NCBI GenBank assembly: GCA_900545915.1
Contig: URAV01000010.1
Span: 1-64,000, forward strand
Reading direction: 5' to 3'
From: an uncultured Porphyromonadaceae bacterium
GTDB lineage: Bacteria; Bacteroidota; Bacteroidia; Bacteroidales; Coprobacteraceae
Length of the DNA: 64,000 nucleotides
Every line of letters starts with the position of its first letter. Positions within the stretch are counted from its first letter, which is position 1. Below are positions 59,871 to 64,000 of the stretch, piece by piece. The notes under the pieces are model-generated. The model was not told the origin of the DNA. It ran no database searches and saw only the letters and a program-made list of their open reading frames with translations. Both the position numbers and the translations under genes were made by a program.

Positions 59871-62558
59871 ATGAAAAGGATTCATTTCATAGCATTCAAT
59901 ATTATGGCTGCTATTTTTATAATAACAGTCGTATTAGGTACAAGCGGTTGTCATAAAAACAAGTCACAAACCGTTTATAACATTCTTGTCATCCATTCAT
60001 TCGACTCGCTTTACACTTGGGGAAAAGACATTAAAGAAGGAATAAACGATGCTTTTTCCCGTCACAATCTTTCGGTAAAAATTCGGCATTTTTATCTGAA
60101 TTGCGAAATGCTGGATGCACAGAAAGAATTAGATATTCTATCACGATTATTAGACGAATACACCTATAACCCGCCTCATATCATTCTGGTAGAAGACGAC
60201 CAAGCCACCTTTTCGCTGATCACCAGCAATCACCCGATTACACATACTGTCCCCATTATTTTTTCAGGTGTAAGTTATCTAAATTACGACATACTTGCCG
60301 GATATAATAATATTACAGGTTTTGAATGTAAACGGGACTTTATCGCTTGTTATCAATTAGCCAAACGCATTATTCCCAACATTACGAGAATCAACATCCT
60401 AACCGATAGTACCACCTTAGGAAAAATCTCTAAAAAAGAATTTTTAAAACAATGGCAAACTGTTTCCCAAACAGAAAAAGACAAGATCAAAATAAGATTC
60501 ATTCCATATCGTGAGATGAAAACATTTCGAGTATTATACCCTTTTTACAATGCAATAAAAGGAGATATTTTTATCTTACCTAAATGGGATTTTACAATAT
60601 CTCAATTCTCCAATATTTCGGTACAACCATTTTTCACGATTTGTAATGAAGGAATAGGGAAAAATATAAACGGAGGTATTTTAGGAGGTATTTTTACACT
60701 CCCGTATCAACAAGGCTTCGACGGAGCTAATCTCGCCGCACAGATACTAAAAGGTCAGAAAACCATAACCAATGTTCCCCTGCAATATCATAAAGACCTT
60801 CCCGTTTTTGACTGGCCTCAAATAAAAAGGTTGAACATTTCCACATCCCAATTACCGGAAAACAGTTTCATATATAATATCCCAATACACGAAAAATACA
60901 AAACTGAATTTATTATCATAATCTTAACTGCATTCATACTGCTTTTTTTTCTGACATTTTTATATTTACTCGAAAAGAAAAAAAAGAAACGCATACAAGC
61001 CCGATTGCATAATAAACAGAAATTATTGGAACAAGTTTTACAAATCGGAAATTTTCATACATGGTCTTACGACCTCGTTACACGAAAATTCACATTCGAC
61101 AAGCGTTTTTTCCAAAGTACAGGATTGCCGTTTACCGATAATTATAAAATAAAACGAATATCGTTAATCAAGAAAGTACACCCGGACGACCGTAGAAACG
61201 TTTACAATACTTTAGTGTCCTCTATATATGGAAGAGACACTAAAGTAGTTGTACAATTCAGAATAAGTCTTAGCTCTCCTGACGAATATGAATGGTGGGA
61301 AACTCATTTTTCTTTATCTCCGCATATATCTTATTCTAATGCTCAGATATACGGACTATGTTTCTCCATAGAACATATCAAGCAACGGGAAATGGAGCTT
61401 ATCGTCGCTCGCGATTTAGCTGCAAAAGCTGAGCTGAAACAATCTTTCGTAGCCAACATCAGTCATGAAATCCGGACACCACTCAATGCGATTATCGGAT
61501 TTGCCAACCTACTATCCGACGAGAATGCCTTCACTCCTGACGAACGGCAATCTTTTATAAAAACGATAAATCGAAACTGTGACATTTTGTTGAAATTAAT
61601 CAACGATGTTTTAGAACTATCCAAGTTGGAAACAGACACAATATCCTTAGTTTCAGAACCTTGTAATATGGAACAAATTCTGGAACTCGTATATTCGCAA
61701 CATAAAATGAGAATTCCCGAATCTATACAGTTTTCAATGGAAACTCCTTATAAACAAGTAATTTTAAGGTCTGATTCAATACGTCTGATTCAGCTTTTAT
61801 CCAATATACTCGATAATGCAATAAAATTCACACAAAGGGGAAATATCACAATCGGATACAGTATCGATCACAGCCAATATCTTACCTTATTCGTAAAAGA
61901 TTCAGGTATAGGCATCTCAGAAGAAGAACAAAACCTGATTTTCGACAGGTTTTATAAATGTAATGAATTTACACAAGGACCGGGGTTAGGACTTTCTATC
62001 TGTGCAGCCATCGCCCAACTGTTTGAAGCAAATATCAACGTAGAATCCAAACCGGGAGAAGGAAGTTGCTTTTCTATCCATATTCCGATACGTAAAGATG
62101 ATCAGATTCCTCTTGGAGAAGATAAAGAAATAGAACCGCAATTTCCGACCAATACAGATCATAATACAGAAAATGACGAAAATCAATCTCAAAAAGCCAC
62201 ATTGTTAATAGCTGAAGATATAGAAAGCAATTTTCTTTTACTAAAAACGATAATAGGCAATAGATGTCGGATTTTATGGGCAAAAAACGGAAAAGAAGCT
62301 ATTGAATTGTATCGGAATAATCCGGTAGATCTTATTCTCTTGGATATAAAAATGCCCGAAATGGGAGGTATAGAGGCGTTAAAAGAGATACGAAAATCAT
62401 CTACCGATATACCTATAATCATGCAAACTGCATACGCATTCGATTCAGACAAAGATATTGCAATAGAAGCCGGCTGCACAGGTTTTATTACCAAACCGAT
62501 CAATCCGGTGATAGTAAAACAAACAATCAGTAATTATATTTCAAGTATTATCTGGTAA
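59871..62558 (+). CDS. Hybrid histidine kinase with ABC-type periplasmic sensor
   Basis: About 895 aa from ATG 59871 (MKRIHFIAF); 16 residues longer if started at 59823. Lipoprotein-like or anchored signal (VVLGTSGC). Periplasmic domain about 30-330 resembles ABC-type solute-binding folds (YNILVIHSFDSLYTWGKDIK; GGIFTLPYQQGFDGANLAAQ). TM helix near 345, PAS-like region, HisKA with SHEIRTPLNAII (His532), HATPase (NILDNAIKFT; DSGIGISEEE; GLGLSICAAI), and a receiver with Asp825 in LLDIKMPEMGG. No output DNA-binding domain, so phosphate must pass to another protein. Confidence 0.88.
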   Translation: MKRIHFIAFNIMAAIFIITVVLGTSGCHKNKSQTVYNILVIHSFDSLYTWGKDIKEGINDAFSRHNLSVKIRHFYLNCEMLDAQKELDILSRLLDEYTYNPPHIILVEDDQATFSLITSNHPITHTVPIIFSGVSYLNYDILAGYNNITGFECKRDFIACYQLAKRIIPNITRINILTDSTTLGKISKKEFLKQWQTVSQTEKDKIKIRFIPYREMKTFRVLYPFYNAIKGDIFILPKWDFTISQFSNISVQPFFTICNEGIGKNINGGILGGIFTLPYQQGFDGANLAAQILKGQKTITNVPLQYHKDLPVFDWPQIKRLNISTSQLPENSFIYNIPIHEKYKTEFIIIILTAFILLFFLTFLYLLEKKKKKRIQARLHNKQKLLEQVLQIGNFHTWSYDLVTRKFTFDKRFFQSTGLPFTDNYKIKRISLIKKVHPDDRRNVYNTLVSSIYGRDTKVVVQFRISLSSPDEYEWWETHFSLSPHISYSNAQIYGLCFSIEHIKQREMELIVARDLAAKAELKQSFVANISHEIRTPLNAIIGFANLLSDENAFTPDERQSFIKTINRNCDILLKLINDVLELSKLETDTISLVSEPCNMEQILELVYSQHKMRIPESIQFSMETPYKQVILRSDSIRLIQLLSNILDNAIKFTQRGNITIGYSIDHSQYLTLFVKDSGIGISEEEQNLIFDRFYKCNEFTQGPGLGLSICAAIAQLFEANINVESKPGEGSCFSIHIPIRKDDQIPLGEDKEIEPQFPTNTDHNTENDENQSQKATLLIAEDIESNFLLLKTIIGNRCRILWAKNGKEAIELYRNNPVDLILLDIKMPEMGGIEALKEIRKSSTDIPIIMQTAYAFDSDKDIAIEAGCTGFITKPINPVIVKQTISNYISSIIW

Positions 62559-62585
62559 ATTATTCCGGAAATAAAAAAACGAACA

Positions 62586-64000
62586 ATGAGATCTCATTAC
62601 ATGACACATATACTAAGAAATTACAAACGGTTTCTCTACAGTTTTTTCACGACATTATTTATAGCTTGCAATTTCCCGACGCATATAACCGCATCTTCCG
62701 ACAACACAGCTCCTATATTAATTATCAGTTCATATAATCCGGATACGCAATTCACAACCTCCAATATCATCTCTTTCAATGACACATACCGGCATCTTGG
62801 CGGGAAATCACCAATTTCTATTGAGAACATGAACTGTCAAAGTCTGTCAGGATCTCAAACTTGGAAAAAACGGCTTGAAAGTATCTTATTGAAGCACGCC
62901 CAATTACCCCCTAAACTGATTATTCTCATAGGTCAAGAAGCTTGGGCGTCATATCTATCCCAAGATACCCTATTATTCAAAAATACCCCCGTATTATGCA
63001 GCATGGCAAGCAGAAATGCAGTTCTTTTACCTGACAATAATCAAGATCTCAAACTTTGGAATCCTGAAAGTATCGATGTTTTCAAAGATATACCGAACCG
63101 GAATATAAAGGCCGGATTTGCATACGAATATGACATAAAGAAAAACATCGAACTGATTATGAGTTTCTATCCGTTGACTCGTAATATAGCATTCATATCG
63201 GATAATACATACGGAGGCATCTCCTTACAAGCATTAGTAAAAAAAGAATTCAAGAATTTCCCCAACCTCAACCTTATATTATTGGACGGCCGATTAAAAA
63301 CAATCTATTCGATCATTGAAGATATCAAAAATCTACCACCTAATACGGTAATTTTATTCGGGACATGGAAAGTTGACGCATCAAACGCTTTCTTCATAAA
63401 AAACGCCATATATACGATGTCTGGTGTTAATCCCAAAGTTCCGGTATTCTCAGTTACAGCATCCGGACTAAACAATTGGGTATTAGGCGGATACTCTCCA
63501 AGCTACCGACAGCAAGGCCCTGATATGGCAAAACAGGCCATTAATATAGAAAAAGGGAAAGAAGCCAATATCAAATTTATCCCCAATGAATATATCTTCG
63601 ATTTCAACAAAATCAAAGAATTGGATATTCCGGTCAAAAAACTTCCTCGAAATTCCATTCTCCTCAATAAAGAGCTGCCGTTGTGGGAAAAATATCCCGT
63701 CGAATTCATCTCTACCATTTCGGTATTAATCATTCTGGTAATTGCTCTTTGTTGTACTCTATTCTTTTATTTCCGTACAAAAAAAGTAAAAGAACATCTG
63801 GAAATATCTGAAAAGGAACTTATCATCGCTAAAGAGCGGGCAGAAGAATCGAATCGGTTAAAAAGCGCTTTCTTAGCAAATATGAGTCACGAAATCCGAA
63901 CCCCGCTAAATGCGATTGTAGGATTCTCGACTGTACTCGCCGAAGAAAATAAAAATGAAGAACAACAAGAATATATAGACATTATTCAAAAAAACTCGGA
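62586..64000 (+). CDS. Hybrid histidine kinase, N-terminal part, cut by window edge
   Basis: Open frame from ATG 62586 to the window end, at least 471 codons. Signal segment, a periplasmic ABC-type solute-binding sensor (LIIISSYNPDTQFTTSN; PVFSVTASGLNNWVLGGYSP), a TM helix (FISTISVLIILVIALCCTLF), then HisKA with MSHEIRTPLNAIVGF. Same architecture as the preceding kinase, 27 bp after it, so a duplicated sensor pair. The receiver domain presumably lies beyond the window. Confidence 0.85.
   Translation, partial: MRSHYMTHILRNYKRFLYSFFTTLFIACNFPTHITASSDNTAPILIISSYNPDTQFTTSNIISFNDTYRHLGGKSPISIENMNCQSLSGSQTWKKRLESILLKHAQLPPKLIILIGQEAWASYLSQDTLLFKNTPVLCSMASRNAVLLPDNNQDLKLWNPESIDVFKDIPNRNIKAGFAYEYDIKKNIELIMSFYPLTRNIAFISDNTYGGISLQALVKKEFKNFPNLNLILLDGRLKTIYSIIEDIKNLPPNTVILFGTWKVDASNAFFIKNAIYTMSGVNPKVPVFSVTASGLNNWVLGGYSPSYRQQGPDMAKQAINIEKGKEANIKFIPNEYIFDFNKIKELDIPVKKLPRNSILLNKELPLWEKYPVEFISTISVLIILVIALCCTLFFYFRTKKVKEHLEISEKELIIAKERAEESNRLKSAFLANMSHEIRTPLNAIVGFSTVLAEENKNEEQQEYIDIIQKNS

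Noticed and set aside
1..64000. tRNA, rRNA or integrase/tyrosine recombinase genes
   Set aside because: No cloverleaf, rRNA or recombinase motif was seen; the prophage integrates by transposition, so no att site in a tRNA is expected.

Overview
The window is Bacteroidales DNA. The evidence is the promoter grammar (TTTG, about 19 bp, then TAnnTTTG), the near absence of Shine-Dalgarno sequences, the rimP-nusA-infB / cvpA / sufBCDS gene order, and a riboswitch-controlled btuB with a BtuG-type surface lipoprotein. Genus cannot be assigned from what I see.

Positions 1 to about 27,930 are a Mu-like (transposable, contractile-tailed) prophage whose right end lies outside the window. Early genes on the minus strand (26,638 down to 19,658) encode a Cro-like HTH protein, a DDE transposase (MuA type), an AAA+ ATPase (MuB type), an HU-like protein, a Gp16/GemA-like protein and many small proteins. 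A LexA-like repressor (26,745-27,644) is transcribed divergently. Virion genes lie in two divergent blocks. The plus block (10,773-18,884) carries terminase, Gp36-like connector, portal, MuF head protein with a toxin-like tail, Gp37-like protein, tape measure and GpG-like protein. The minus block (10,622 down to 1) carries prohead protease/scaffold, capsid, sheath, tube, tail chaperones, hub, spike, baseplate and fibre. The prophage end is inferred near 27,932.

From 28.0 to 64 kb is host chromosome: a YgjP-like metallopeptidase, rimP-nusA-infB, cvpA-sufBCDS, a three-gene RND efflux operon, an orphan divergent pair resembling phage portal and virion-stabilisation proteins, a FucP-type sugar transporter, a cobalamin riboswitch with btuB-btuG, a small LRR protein, and three consecutive hybrid histidine kinases (the first split by a frameshift, the last cut by the window edge).

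The most notable non-gene signals are: (i) a textbook -1 frameshift site (slippery A_AAT_TTT, 5-nt spacer, GC-rich stem-loop) at the end of the portal gene that would fuse portal to the MuF/toxin protein; (ii) a second -1 site (C_CCT_TTA) in the tail-chaperone gene, revealing a start-less extension ORF; (iii) a family of about 105-180 bp MITE-like repeats with inverted ends (five copies plus an end fragment and a mini-version), all in host DNA; (iv) interleaved inverted repeats between infB and cvpA; (v) an operator/promoter unit in the phage switch region. I saw no tRNA, rRNA or CRISPR array.
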